DNA of 64,000 nucleotides from LMUY01 sp964244585 (GTDB lineage: Bacteria > Pseudomonadota > Alphaproteobacteria > Acetobacterales > Acetobacteraceae), in contig CAXTJM010000019.1 in NCBI GenBank assembly GCA_964244585.1, forward strand, positions 1 to 64,000, read 5' to 3'. The position numbers were made by a program, and so were the translations under genes. Below, piece after piece: positions 34,256-42,342 of this stretch; positions within the stretch are counted from its first letter, which is position 1, and every line of letters starts with the position of its first letter. The notes under the pieces are model-generated. The model did not search any database and was not told where the DNA came from. It was given only the letters and a program-made list of their open reading frames with translations.

Positions 34256-34639
34256 ATGGGGTTGGTTGATGCGATCGTCGGCGGGCGCGGCTGCACCCTC
34301 GGCCTGGTGGTGGTGCTGTCGGGGTGCGCGACGACATCCGACAGCATGCTCGCGGTCAAGCACGTCGATCGCGGCCAGTTCGAGATCACCAGCCATGCGA
34401 TCGGCAGCCTTGCCGGTGCGACGGACGTCCAGGCGAAGGATGACAGGATCGCGACCAAGTTCTGCGCCGACAAGGGTGAGCCGATGACCGTCGTTGCCCG
34501 GCACGGCTATGGCGGCCTCGCGTCGCAGGATATCCTGACATTCCGGTGCGGCAATGCGGCCCGTGCCAGGACTGTGCCACCCGTTGCCCCCGGCAATCCG
34601 GCACCGGTTGCGGCCCTGCCAGCGCCGGTGACTGAATAG
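34256..34639 (+). CDS. Putative small lipoprotein, function unknown
   Basis: I do not recognise the family. From ATG 34256 (behind a G-rich GGTGGGTTGGGG) it encodes 127 residues with a lipoprotein signal: a hydrophobic stretch TLGLVVVLSGC whose LSGC is a lipobox. The mature part contains one Cys pair (KFCADKG and TFRCGNA), which could form a disulfide, and ends in an Ala/Pro-rich tail. It is probably anchored in the periplasmic leaflet of a membrane. It begins 11 bp after the hydrolase stop, so it may be co-transcribed. Confidence 0.65.
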   Translation: MGLVDAIVGGRGCTLGLVVVLSGCATTSDSMLAVKHVDRGQFEITSHAIGSLAGATDVQAKDDRIATKFCADKGEPMTVVARHGYGGLASQDILTFRCGNAARARTVPPVAPGNPAPVAALPAPVTE

Positions 34640-34780
34640 TCCGGAGCAATTCGGACCGTAGGGGCCTCCAAATAGGTCCTGCCTTGTGCCAGGCCTTCGG
34701 GGGAACAGGTCGCCTTGAGGGTTGTATGGACGGCCAGGCCGTCTTGCACGAAGTTCGAGCCCAACAGATCGGAGATGCCC

Positions 34781-35077
34781 GTGTCGAACGAAGAACACCA
34801 CCGCGGCTCGTTGATCGAGACCGCCCGGACGGAGCTTGACAGGGCACATCGAGGTGCCCTGGCGATGGACGCCAGCGAGGTGCGGCGGGGACTGCAACTG
34901 GCGCTGACCGCCCTCCAGGCTGCCTCTGCTGAAGGTGAGGCCGCCGGTGCTACCCCCGGGATCCCGCAGCTCGACGAAATTATAGGCAAGCTGTCCCGGG
35001 CGCTTGCCGACCTCGATGGCGGTTCGCTTGCCGAGATGGAGACGCTGATCGAGGATGCTCGGCTTGTCCTGGCGTAG
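34781..35077 (+). CDS. Hypothetical helical protein, 98 residues
   Basis: Unrecognised. It reads SNEEHHRGSLIETARTEL at the N-terminus, then Ala/Leu/Glu-rich helices (RRGLQLALTALQAAS; IIGKLSRALADL). There is no signal peptide or membrane segment, so it is probably a small cytoplasmic helical protein. The GTG at 34781 is preferred because GGAG lies six bases upstream. The ATG at 34775 touches that GGAG, and an upstream ATG-like start at 34715 has none. It belongs to a run of orphan small genes between the gsp region and the tRNA. Confidence 0.5.
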   Translation: MSNEEHHRGSLIETARTELDRAHRGALAMDASEVRRGLQLALTALQAASAEGEAAGATPGIPQLDEIIGKLSRALADLDGGSLAEMETLIEDARLVLA

Positions 35078-35210
35078 TTGAGCCGGATTTCGGCAAGTTG
35101 CATGGCCGTGTTGGTGGACCATGCAGACGTCCATGCTTGGAACTATCAAGGCAATTCGGCCCTAACATAGGGGCAAATTTGCCCATGCTGAACGTGAAAG
35201 GGAGACTGGT

Positions 35211-35474
35211 ATGAAGACGATTATCGTAGCCGTTGCCGGGTTGGCGTTGTCTGCCGGCGCTGTCCTGGCGCAAAGCCCATCCAATGCGACGATTTCCGGC
35301 GGTCAAACCGCACCGGCAAACAGTGCAGGTGCGTCCAGCGCTGCTGCACCGACCGGGCAACTGGGCGGCGGTGCAGTGGGCGTGCAGACGCCGCAAACAC
35401 CCGGAGACAAGGCTGCTCAACAGCCCACAACGGCAAATTCTGGCAGTCCGGTTGCGACGACGACGATAAAATAG
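35211..35474 (+). CDS. Small secreted Ala/Ser/Thr/Gly-rich protein
   Basis: An 87-residue protein with a textbook signal peptide (MKTIIVAVAGLALSAGAVLA, cleaved after ALA) and a low-complexity mature part rich in Gly, Ala, Thr, Ser and Gln without Cys. A strong AAAGGGAG ribosome-binding site lies eight bases before ATG 35211, and a hairpin plus T-run follows the stop, so it looks like a stand-alone, well-expressed transcription unit. I recognise no family. It is probably periplasmic or surface-associated. Confidence 0.65.
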   Translation: MKTIIVAVAGLALSAGAVLAQSPSNATISGGQTAPANSAGASSAAAPTGQLGGGAVGVQTPQTPGDKAAQQPTTANSGSPVATTTIK

Positions 35475-35499
35475 CCGGGCAAGCCTGCCGGGTTTTATT
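35475..35499 (+). terminator. Probable Rho-independent terminator
   Basis: Immediately after the stop of the small secreted protein, CCGG(G)CA pairs with TGCCGG (six base pairs, one bulged G, four-base loop AGCC), followed by GTTTTATT. Stem, loop and T-rich tail fit an intrinsic terminator for the gene just upstream. Confidence 0.55.
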
Positions 35500-35661
35500 G
35501 CAGGAAACCCATCTACACCTCATCCGGCTGCAGGTGAGTGAACACCGGATGGGGCTGGTGCGTGAGCCATGCGGCCGAGGCGCATTCTGCGATCGGTCGC
35601 CGTAACGGGTCACTAACTCCTGGATGCCACAATGTCGTACCGGCGGATGAAGGAATGCTCC

Positions 35662-35913
35662 GTGGCCCAGGCCGAATTCAATGCTGCGTCCGTGCAATTG
35701 GCGTGTGAGACATGGATAGAGGCGCTGGAAGTCAAGCAGGACCCGCACAGTCTGGAAGAAGGCATGGCTGCTGTCGTCGCCACCGTCAGCGTCGAAGATG
35801 TCACGCGCCAGTTCACCAAGTTGAGGGACTTCGCTGCTGCGTCGGTGTCGTTTGGATCCGGCAAGATTACGCTGACCCAGGCCGAATACGAGTCGATCGC
35901 GACATACCTATAG
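35662..35913 (+). CDS. Hypothetical protein, 83 residues
   Basis: Unrecognised. From GTG 35662 (AAGGA seven bases upstream) it encodes AQAEFNAASVQLACETWIEA and ends KITLTQAEYESIATYL. ATG 35632 and 35647 are in frame but lack a good ribosome-binding site. The sequence is amphipathic, with no membrane segment or signal. Its Glu/Thr/Val composition and moderate G+C look like a real small cytoplasmic protein, not a shadow frame. It lies on its own between a terminator and another small orphan. Confidence 0.5.
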   Translation: MAQAEFNAASVQLACETWIEALEVKQDPHSLEEGMAAVVATVSVEDVTRQFTKLRDFAAASVSFGSGKITLTQAEYESIATYL

Positions 35914-36021
35914 GCGGGTGTGGAGATTGAAGCGCCGTCCTTCGTCTGTGGCGCGCCAGGCTGGTCTTAACCGTGCGTTAGCCAATGGCTGGGACAATGC
36001 CGGCGACGATAGGACGAGATC

Positions 36022-36195
36022 ATGGTGGAACCCAGTGTACCGGACGCTCGTGGAAGCATCGCAAAGGACGCGAGGCGCAATGATCGTGCCGAGCGCTTCA
36101 TCGACGTGGTGTCGCACATGATGTTCACCGCGCTCAGCACCGGAGCCATCTTCGGCGCCGCCAGCTACATGGCTCTGGTGATGTTCGGCCGCTAG
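36022..36195 (+). CDS. Possible small membrane protein, 57 residues
   Basis: A short frame with ATG 36022 and AGGA about eight bases upstream. The N-terminal half is charged (KDARRNDRAERFIDVV). The C-terminal half is one hydrophobic segment (MFTALSTGAIFGAASYMALVM) ending FGR, which looks like a single-pass small membrane protein. No family is recognised. Coding status rests only on the ribosome-binding site and the plausible topology. It ends 61 bp before the tRNA gene, which is on the other strand. Confidence 0.4.
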   Translation: MVEPSVPDARGSIAKDARRNDRAERFIDVVSHMMFTALSTGAIFGAASYMALVMFGR

Positions 36196-36256
36196 GCAAC
36201 CCAAGGCAGGATCCTTTCCTGTCACCCGGGCCGATGATCTCGAAGCTGCCTTGCAA

Positions 36257-36560
36257 TGGTGTCCGCGGCGGGATTCGAACCCACGGCCCCAGGATTCATC
36301 CCACTTCGGCTTTCGCCGCCGCCCGCCGGGCGTTCGTGGTCTGGACTGTCCCTTCACCCTAGGCCGAGGCCCTTAGGCGCCACCCATCCAGTCTCTACAC
36401 CTTCCCGGCCTTTCGGTGCGGGCTTGGCTCGGGATCGGCAAGGTGCAAGCGCACCGTAGCGTTCCCCGACTTTGAGCGGTTCCGCCGCGCTGTTTCCAAT
36501 CGCGACGCCCAATTGTGTCAATCAGGAATCCTGTGCTCTATCCTGCTGAGCTACGCGGAC
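36257..36560 (-). tRNA. tRNA-Arg(CCU), interrupted by an intron
   Basis: A complete tRNA cloverleaf can be folded on the minus strand once 227 nt are removed. The acceptor stem GTCCGCG (36560-36554) pairs with CGCGGAC (36267-36261), with discriminator A and an encoded CCA (36257-36259). The D-stem is GCTC/GAGC. The anticodon stem CAGGA (36533-36529) pairs with TCCTG (36294-36290), the loop is TT-CCT-AA, the variable loop has 5 nt, and the T-arm GTGGG-TTCGAAT-CCCGC is canonical. The anticodon is CCU (36526-36524), so it reads arginine AGG. The intron enters directly after the anticodon. Exons are 36524-36560 and 36257-36296. Confidence 0.93.
36297..36523 (-). ncRNA. Group I self-splicing intron in tRNA-Arg(CCU)
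   Basis: A 227-nt intron with group I hallmarks. A P1 hairpin joins the exon end CCU to the intron: CCU-GAUUG pairs with CAAUUGGG around an ACA loop, which puts the required U-G wobble exactly at the 5' splice site. The Q core reads GAUCCCGAGCCAAGC (about 36425-36439), the R core GUGUAGAGACUGGAUGG (36384-36400), the S core GAAGGGACAGUCCAGACC (36338-36355), and the last intron base is G (36297). Size and core sequence resemble the small subgroup IC3 introns described in Agrobacterium tRNA-Arg(CCU) and Azoarcus tRNA-Ile. No homing endonuclease is encoded. Confidence 0.92.
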
Positions 36561-36697
36561 ACATGCAAACCCTGGCCACTCCCTGCGCCATCCCCACAAA
36601 TCCGTGTTAGCAGATCATCACCGCACCGTCACCTTTGGCGTGCCCCTAGGCGAATGAATGCCTGCGGCGCAAGATCGCGCTGCCCAAACGATGGAGA

Positions 36698-37750
36698 ATG
36701 GCCGCGACCCGGCCCGCACGGATGCAACCTGACCCCACCCACGCCCTGGCGCTGCACGCCCGCCTGCTAACCCTGGATAGCCATATCGATATCCCCTGGC
36801 CGGACGGACCGGACCCGTTCACGCCGACGCAGCGCCGGGTGGACATCGGCAAGATGGTGCAGGGCGGGCTGCGCGCCGGATGCTTCGCGGCCTATGTGGC
36901 GCAGGGGCCGCGCACGCCGGAGGGTTGGGCAGCCGCGCGGGACCGGGCCTTGGGCATGCTGGCAACCATCCGCGGGATGGGGACCGTGCGCAACGGCCTG
37001 CGCGCGCAGCTTGCCACCGAGAGTGCCGCCATCCGGCAGGCCGCCAGCGAGCCGGACGTCGCCATTATCATCCCGGCGGTGGAAAACGGGCACGCGCTGG
37101 GCGAGGATGTTAGCCTGCTGGAGCAATTCCGCGTGCTGGGCGCCTGCTATCTGACGCTGACCCATAACGGGCACAACGCCCTGGCCGATAGCAGCAACCC
37201 GCGGACCGATCTGGGCGACGGGCCGACCCTGCATGGCGGGCTCAGCGCGCTGGGGTGCGAGGCGGTCGCGGCGCTGAACCGGCTGGGCATGCTGGTCGAC
37301 GTCAGCCATGCCGCGAAATCGAGCATGATGCAGGCCGCCCGACTCTCCCGCACCCCGGTCATCGCCACGCATTCCTGCATGCACGCCTTGTGCCCGGTGC
37401 CGCGCAACCTGGATGACGAGCAATTGGACGTGCTGAAGGAGACCGGCGGCCTGGTGCAGATCACCGCCGTCGCCTCCTTCGTCCGGCCGCAGGGCAAGGC
37501 GGACAAGGTGTCGGTGTCCGATTACATGGACCATCTGGATTATGCAGTGCGCCGCTGCGGCGTGGAGCATGTCGGCATCAGCTCCGACTTCGACGGCGGC
37601 GGCATGCTGTCGGATTGGCGCGATGCCTCCGACAGCGCGAACCTGACGGTGGAGCTGTGCCGCCGCGGCTATGACGAATCGGAGATCGCAGCGCTGTGGG
37701 GCGGTAATTTCCTGCGCCTGCTGGAGCGGGCCGAGGCCGCTGCCGCGTGA
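36698..37750 (+). CDS. Membrane-dipeptidase family (M19) metallopeptidase
   Basis: A 350-residue zinc dipeptidase of the renal dipeptidase family, hydrolysing dipeptides including D-containing ones. The first metal motif is LDSHIDIPWPDG (HxD). A glutamate follows in IIPAVENGHALG, then VDVSHAAKSS, IATHSCMHAL and the C-terminal ISSDFDGGG. There is no signal peptide, so it is cytoplasmic. ATG 36698 has GGAG close by; ATG 36722 is an alternative. It overlaps the hemJ start by 4 bp (GTGA), giving an odd but coupled pair. Confidence 0.9.
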   Translation: MAATRPARMQPDPTHALALHARLLTLDSHIDIPWPDGPDPFTPTQRRVDIGKMVQGGLRAGCFAAYVAQGPRTPEGWAAARDRALGMLATIRGMGTVRNGLRAQLATESAAIRQAASEPDVAIIIPAVENGHALGEDVSLLEQFRVLGACYLTLTHNGHNALADSSNPRTDLGDGPTLHGGLSALGCEAVAALNRLGMLVDVSHAAKSSMMQAARLSRTPVIATHSCMHALCPVPRNLDDEQLDVLKETGGLVQITAVASFVRPQGKADKVSVSDYMDHLDYAVRRCGVEHVGISSDFDGGGMLSDWRDASDSANLTVELCRRGYDESEIAALWGGNFLRLLERAEAAAA

Positions 37751-38199
37751 CCATCGGGTTCCTGGCTCCCTACCTGCTATGGACCAAGTCGCTGCACGTG
37801 ATCGCCGTCATCGCCTGGATGGCCGGGCTGTTCTACCTGCCGCGGCTATACGTCTATCACTGCGAGGTCGCCCGCGGCTCGGTGGCGAGCGAGCGGTTCA
37901 AGGTGATGGAGCGGCGATTGCTGAAGCAGATCACCACCCCTGCGATGGTCGCCACCTGGTGCCTGGGGCTGCTGCTGGTGTTGACGCCGGGCGCGGTGGA
38001 TTGGGGCGCCACCTGGTGGCATGTGAAGCTCACCGGCGTGGTGCTGATGAGCGGCTTCCACGGCGCCGCCTCCAAATGGCGGCGCGACTTCCTGGAGGAC
38101 CGCAACGTCCGACCGCAACGGTTCTACCGCTTCGCCAACGAGGTGCCGACCGTGCTGATGGTGATCATCGTCATCATGGCCGTCGCGCAGCCCGGCTAG
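37747..38199 (+). CDS. hemJ: Protoporphyrinogen IX oxidase HemJ-like
   Basis: A 150-residue protein with four transmembrane helices. The N-terminal LWTKSLHVIAVIAWMAGLFYLPRLYVYH and WWHVKLTGVVLMSGFHG contain the conserved histidines of HemJ, the oxygen-linked protoporphyrinogen oxidase that supplies protoporphyrin IX for heme in many alphaproteobacteria. It begins with GTG in a GTGA overlap with the dipeptidase stop. The length matches the family. Confidence 0.9.
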   Translation: MTIGFLAPYLLWTKSLHVIAVIAWMAGLFYLPRLYVYHCEVARGSVASERFKVMERRLLKQITTPAMVATWCLGLLLVLTPGAVDWGATWWHVKLTGVVLMSGFHGAASKWRRDFLEDRNVRPQRFYRFANEVPTVLMVIIVIMAVAQPG

Positions 38200-38255
38200 C
38201 CAGCTCTCCCCCGGGCCGACTGCCCATCACTGCCCCGCGCTGAGCAGGAGCCACC

Positions 38256-39260
38256 ATGCACCCGATCTACGTCGACTTCCTCAACGGCCCCGACATCGCG
38301 GCGCTGAACCTTACCAACGAGGACATATTGGGTGCGATCGAGACCAGCCTGGCGGCGCAGGGGCGCGGGCAGACGGTGATCGAGCCGCGCATGCACCTGA
38401 AGCCCGACCGCGACCGGCACGGCCACTTCAACGTGCTGCGCGGCGCCATCGGCGGCGACGTGCAGCGGGCCGGCGTGAAGGTGGTCAGCGACTACGTCTA
38501 CAACTACGAGCGGGGCCTGCCGTCCGAGATGGCGATCCTGACCCTGTTCGATCCGGAGACGGGCATGCCCCGCGCCATCCTGGACGCGGGCGGCATCACC
38601 GACATGCGTACCGGCGCGATGACGGCGATCGGCGCGAAATACCTGGCGCGCAAAGCATCCAAGGTGCTGGGCCATATCGGCGCGCGCGGCACCGCCTATT
38701 GGAACGTGCGGCTGCTGGACAGCCTGTTCCAGTTCGACGAGATCCGCGTGCACTCCAAGCGCCCGGAGAGCCAGCGCGCCTTCGCCCGCAAGCTGGAGCA
38801 GGACCTCGGCAAGCCGGTGCGCGAGTGCGACAACTGGCAGGACGTGGTCGTCGGCGCCGACATCGTGGTGGAGGCGTCCCGCCTGCTGGCGCCCGAGCCG
38901 CTGCTGAAGACAGCGTGGATCAAGCCCGGCGCGCTGGTGATGCCCTACGGCACGATGAGCGCGCTGGAGCTGTCGTTGACCGACATCATGGCCAAGCTGG
39001 TGGTGGATGATTGGGGCCAGGTCGGCGCCGGTCCGTACGGCGCGATGCGCCAGCACGTCGATGCCGGCAGGCTGACGCGCCAGACGCTGCACGCCGAGAT
39101 GGGCGAGATCGTCGCCGGGTCGAAGCCGGGCCGCGAGACGGAGGACGAGACGATCCTGTTCTGGCATCGCGGCCTGTCCCTGTCCGACATCGCGCTCGGC
39201 CATGCGATGCTGGAAAAGGCCAGGCGCCTGGGTATCGGCCAGCGCCTGCGCTTCGCCTGA
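38256..39260 (+). CDS. Ornithine cyclodeaminase / mu-crystallin family protein
   Basis: A 334-residue NAD(P)-binding protein of the ornithine cyclodeaminase family. Family features are EPRMHLKP near residue 45, TDMRTGAMTAIGAKYLARK (about 112-130) and the dinucleotide-binding GHIGARGTAYWNVRLL. The C-terminal ETEDETILFWHRGLSLSDIALGH resembles the subset annotated as tyramine oxidase subunit B. Members deaminate-cyclise amino acids or reduce cyclic imines; the substrate here is unknown. Only 5 bp separate it from the PhnD-like gene, so they act together. It ends before an MFS transporter, possibly an uptake partner. Confidence 0.88.
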   Translation: MHPIYVDFLNGPDIAALNLTNEDILGAIETSLAAQGRGQTVIEPRMHLKPDRDRHGHFNVLRGAIGGDVQRAGVKVVSDYVYNYERGLPSEMAILTLFDPETGMPRAILDAGGITDMRTGAMTAIGAKYLARKASKVLGHIGARGTAYWNVRLLDSLFQFDEIRVHSKRPESQRAFARKLEQDLGKPVRECDNWQDVVVGADIVVEASRLLAPEPLLKTAWIKPGALVMPYGTMSALELSLTDIMAKLVVDDWGQVGAGPYGAMRQHVDAGRLTRQTLHAEMGEIVAGSKPGRETEDETILFWHRGLSLSDIALGHAMLEKARRLGIGQRLRFA

Positions 39261-39265
39261 CCGCG

Positions 39266-40069
39266 ATGCGTGCCGCCAGCCTGCCGATGTACGTCGTCCC
39301 AGCGCTGGCGAATGCGACGCAGGACTTCTGGACGGCGGTGCGCCTGGCTGGCCTGGCCGCCATGCCGGATGTGCCGGCTCAATTGGATCTTGCCCGCTGG
39401 TCGGTGCCGGACGCGATCGGTCCGGAGGTCGTGTTCACGCAAATCTGCGGCTTTCCGCTGTTCCGCCGCCTGCGCGGCCAGGGCGCGATGCTGGCGACGC
39501 CTTGCTATGATCTGGAGGGCTGCGCAGGCGCCACCCACCGTGCCGCTTTCCTGGTGCGGGCGGAGGATGCCGTCCCCGACTTGGCGGGGCTGCGTGGCCG
39601 CGTGTTCGGCTGCAACAGCATCCACTCCAACACCGGCATGAACCTGCCGCGGTTGTCGCTCGCCCGCATCGCGGGCGGCGTGCCGTTTTTCTCCCGCGTG
39701 GTGTGGACCGGCAGCCATCTCGCCAGCCTGCGCCTGCTGGCAGCGGGGGAGATCGATCTGTGTTCGGTGGATTGCGTGACCTGGGGCCTGGCCGTGCGCC
39801 ACTTGCCCGGACTGGCCCGTGCCGCGCGCGTGCTGGCCTGGACGGAGCCGAGCCCCTGCCTGCCCTTCGTCACCTCCGCCGCCACGCCGGGCGCGGAGGT
39901 CGCGGCGCTGCGGTCCGCCCTGCACGATGTGTTCGCCGACCCGGCGCTCAAGCCGGTGCGGTCGGCGCTGCATCTGGCTGGCCTGGCCCAGCTTGGCGAG
40001 GCTGATTACGGAATCCTGACGGCCTATGAGGAGGAAGCCACCGCGCTCGGCTACGCGGACATCGCCTAG
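39266..40069 (+). CDS. PhnD/SsuA-type ligand-binding protein without signal peptide
   Basis: A 267-residue protein with the phosphonate/transferrin-like periplasmic binding fold: SLPMYVVPALANATQDFWTAV at the N-terminus, DLAGLRGRVFGCNSIHSNTG in the hinge region, and AAGEIDLCSVDCVTWGLA. Such proteins normally bind small anions outside the cytoplasm and feed an ABC transporter. This one has no signal peptide or lipobox at ATG 39266 and no transporter genes beside it, so it may be a cytoplasmic ligand-binding protein or enzyme. It follows the ornithine-cyclodeaminase-like gene by 5 bp. Confidence 0.8.
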   Translation: MRAASLPMYVVPALANATQDFWTAVRLAGLAAMPDVPAQLDLARWSVPDAIGPEVVFTQICGFPLFRRLRGQGAMLATPCYDLEGCAGATHRAAFLVRAEDAVPDLAGLRGRVFGCNSIHSNTGMNLPRLSLARIAGGVPFFSRVVWTGSHLASLRLLAAGEIDLCSVDCVTWGLAVRHLPGLARAARVLAWTEPSPCLPFVTSAATPGAEVAALRSALHDVFADPALKPVRSALHLAGLAQLGEADYGILTAYEEEATALGYADIA

Positions 40070-40159
40070 GTCGCCGAGCTGATCCGGCGGCTCTGGCGCC
40101 GGGCAGTCCGCCGGGTTTAGGCTCGGCATCGAGGGACGCAGAGCCCGCAGGGAGGTGCC

Positions 40160-41449
40160 ATGTCCAGCCACGCCGAGTCCGTCCGCATGGGCGGCGCTCC
40201 CACCGTCGTCGCCACGTCACCCGCCCGGGTCTTCTGGGCCACCTGGTTCGGCTGGATGCTCGATGGGTTCGATTCCTCGATGTACAGCTACATCCTGGTC
40301 GCGGCGCTGACGGAGCTGCTGCCGGCGAGCGGGATGGCGGCATCGCCGGCAAATATCGGGTTCTATGGCGGCCTGCTGTTCTCGATCTTCATGCTGGGCT
40401 GGGCGTGCTCGATGGTGTGGGGCTGGGCGGCGGACAAGGTGGGCCGGGTTCGCATCATGTGCCTGACGGTGCTGGTGTATTCGGTGTTCACCGGGCTGTG
40501 CGGCATGGCGACCGGGCTGGTGATGTTCGCGGTGTTCCGGTTCGTGGCCGGGTTCGGCATCGGCGGGGAGTGGGCGGCCGGGACCCCGCTGCTGCACGAA
40601 TCGGTGCCCGAGGACATGCGGGTGCGGCTGACGGGATGGCTGCACACGGCGACGCCGACCGGGCTTTTCCTGGCGGCGTTCGCGACGCTGGTGTGCGCGG
40701 GCACGCTCGGCTGGCGCGGGATGTTCTTCCTGGGAATCACGCCCGCGCTGCTGACGATCTATCTGCGGCGCAACATCACCGAGCCGCCGCGGCGCGCGCC
40801 GGGCGGCGAGTCCACCTTCGGTGCACTGTTCAAGCGGGGGCAGGCGCGGACCACCTGGGCGGCGGCGCTGCTGATGGCATGCATGATCTTCGGCCTGTGG
40901 TCGTCGAACTTCTGGGCGCCGACGGTGGTGGCGACGCGGCTGGTGGCGGCCGGGGCGACGCCGGCGCACGGCCAGATGATGGGCGCGGTATGCGGGCTGA
41001 TCACCAATTGCGGGACACTGGCCGGTTGCCTGCTGATGCCTGCGATGACGCAGGCGATCGGCAGCCGGCGCCGGACGGCGGTGCTGTTCTTCCTGGGCTC
41101 GGTCGTGATGGTCGTGCTGTCGTACTATGTGGCGATCCAGGTGCTGAACAACCTGGTGGTCTTCATGTGCCTGCTGCCGCTGCTGGGGTTCACCACCAAC
41201 GGGGTGTTCGCGCTGACGACGATCTGGCTGCCGGAGATGTTCCCGTCGGCGTGCCGTGGGTCCGGGTCCGGGTTCGCGTTCAGCTTCGGCCGGCTGCTGG
41301 GGGCTGCCGGGCCGACGCTGGTGGGGACGGTGGCGCTGTGGACGGGCAGCTATCCGGGCGCGATCTCGCTGCTGTCGCTGGTGTACGTGGTGGGCCTGCC
41401 CTTCATCGCCATGGCGCCCGAGACGGCGCGGCGGCCATTGCTGGCCTGA
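40160..41449 (+). CDS. MFS transporter (aromatic-acid/sialate symporter-like)
   Basis: A 429-residue major facilitator with about twelve transmembrane segments. The first helix contains WFGWMLDGFDSSMYSYILVA and the 2-3 loop reads WGWAADKVGRVRIM, patterns seen in the AAHS/SHS symporters for aromatic and organic acids. GGEWAAGTPLLHESVPEDMR is a conserved mid-protein signature for this group. The start ATG 40160 has GGAGG four bases upstream. It may import the substrate of the preceding two genes (90-bp gap). Confidence 0.88.
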   Translation: MSSHAESVRMGGAPTVVATSPARVFWATWFGWMLDGFDSSMYSYILVAALTELLPASGMAASPANIGFYGGLLFSIFMLGWACSMVWGWAADKVGRVRIMCLTVLVYSVFTGLCGMATGLVMFAVFRFVAGFGIGGEWAAGTPLLHESVPEDMRVRLTGWLHTATPTGLFLAAFATLVCAGTLGWRGMFFLGITPALLTIYLRRNITEPPRRAPGGESTFGALFKRGQARTTWAAALLMACMIFGLWSSNFWAPTVVATRLVAAGATPAHGQMMGAVCGLITNCGTLAGCLLMPAMTQAIGSRRRTAVLFFLGSVVMVVLSYYVAIQVLNNLVVFMCLLPLLGFTTNGVFALTTIWLPEMFPSACRGSGSGFAFSFGRLLGAAGPTLVGTVALWTGSYPGAISLLSLVYVVGLPFIAMAPETARRPLLA

Positions 41450-41461
41450 GCCGGCGGCCCG

Positions 41462-42280
41462 TCATGCGCGCGGCAAGCGACCGGCCTGCTCCAAGCGTCG
41501 CGCAGCATGAGCGAGGAAGGTGGTGGGCGTCACGCTGGTGACCTGGCGGAACGCGAAGCAGAACGCCGCCGTGCTGGCGAAGCCGGCCTGTGCCGCCACC
41601 TGCGATATGGCGCGCCCGGCGGAGAGCTGGTCGATGGTGAGGACGATGCGCGCCCGTTGCCGCCAGGCCTTGTAGGTCAGCCCCGTCTCGGCCGGGAACA
41701 GGCGGCTGATCGTCCGGACCGACGTGGCGGCGCGGGACGCAAGCCCGCCGATGTCGAGCTGGCTGCGGGGATCGGCGAACGCCAGCTCGGCAACGCGCCG
41801 TCCGATCGTGCTCGCCGGCAACGGCAGGAACGTCGGTGCGTCCGGCGTCTCGGTCAGCTCGTGGAGGACCAACCTGGCGACGAGTCCGGCCTTCTCGGGT
41901 GCGGCGTCGGCACGGAAGGCGGCGAAGATCAGCTCCCGCAGCAGCGGGGTCACCTTCAGGGCGAAGGCGCGGTCCAGCGATCCTGCCGGCGCCCAGTCCC
42001 GCGCGGCCGAGGCCTGCCAGTAGATCATCCAGTGTTCGGTGTCGGAGAGCATTTCGGTCCGGTGCGGGACCCCTGCCGGAACCCATACGGCAAGCTGCGG
42101 CGGGACGAGCCACCGGCCGCGATCCGTGTAGACCTGCATCGTGCCGGATGCGGCAAAGATCAACTGCGCTTCGTCGTGATCGTGCCAGGCCACGGCCGCG
42201 CCCCGCGGCTTGACGCCCTGCACGGTTCGGAACAGGCGCTCGGTGGGCTGGCGTTTCATCGACATCGTTTGGCGCACCAT
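41462..42280 (-). CDS. AraC-family transcriptional regulator (cupin-type sensor)
   Basis: A 272-residue regulator with an N-terminal cupin sensor (WHDHDEAQLIFAASGTMQVYT, then LAVWVPAGVPHRTEM) and a C-terminal AraC double helix-turn-helix (LDIGGLASRAATSVRTISRLF; ISQVAAQAGFASTAAFCFAF). ATGs at 42265 and 42259 are alternative starts. It is divergent from the SDR gene with 62 bp between them, the usual arrangement for a regulator controlling its neighbour and itself. Confidence 0.92.
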   Translation of the reverse strand: MVRQTMSMKRQPTERLFRTVQGVKPRGAAVAWHDHDEAQLIFAASGTMQVYTDRGRWLVPPQLAVWVPAGVPHRTEMLSDTEHWMIYWQASAARDWAPAGSLDRAFALKVTPLLRELIFAAFRADAAPEKAGLVARLVLHELTETPDAPTFLPLPASTIGRRVAELAFADPRSQLDIGGLASRAATSVRTISRLFPAETGLTYKAWRQRARIVLTIDQLSAGRAISQVAAQAGFASTAAFCFAFRQVTSVTPTTFLAHAARRLEQAGRLPRA

Positions 42281-42342
42281 CGCAAAGGCGCGTTGCTAAC
42301 ATGGCGCACGTAGTCGCGCATCCATGAAAGAGAAGTCGCACC

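Noticed and set aside
34640..36256. Integrated phage or island with att site at the tRNA
   Set aside because: No integrase, no transposase, and no repeat of the tRNA 3' end was found in the adjacent sequence.
36256..36459. A 67-codon plus-strand frame over the tRNA region
   Set aside because: It is antisense to the tRNA and its intron, which explain the sequence fully.
36297..36523. tRNA interruption as a mobile-element insertion or pseudogene
   Set aside because: The interruption has an exact exon junction, a P1 helix and group I core elements, so splicing is the better explanation.
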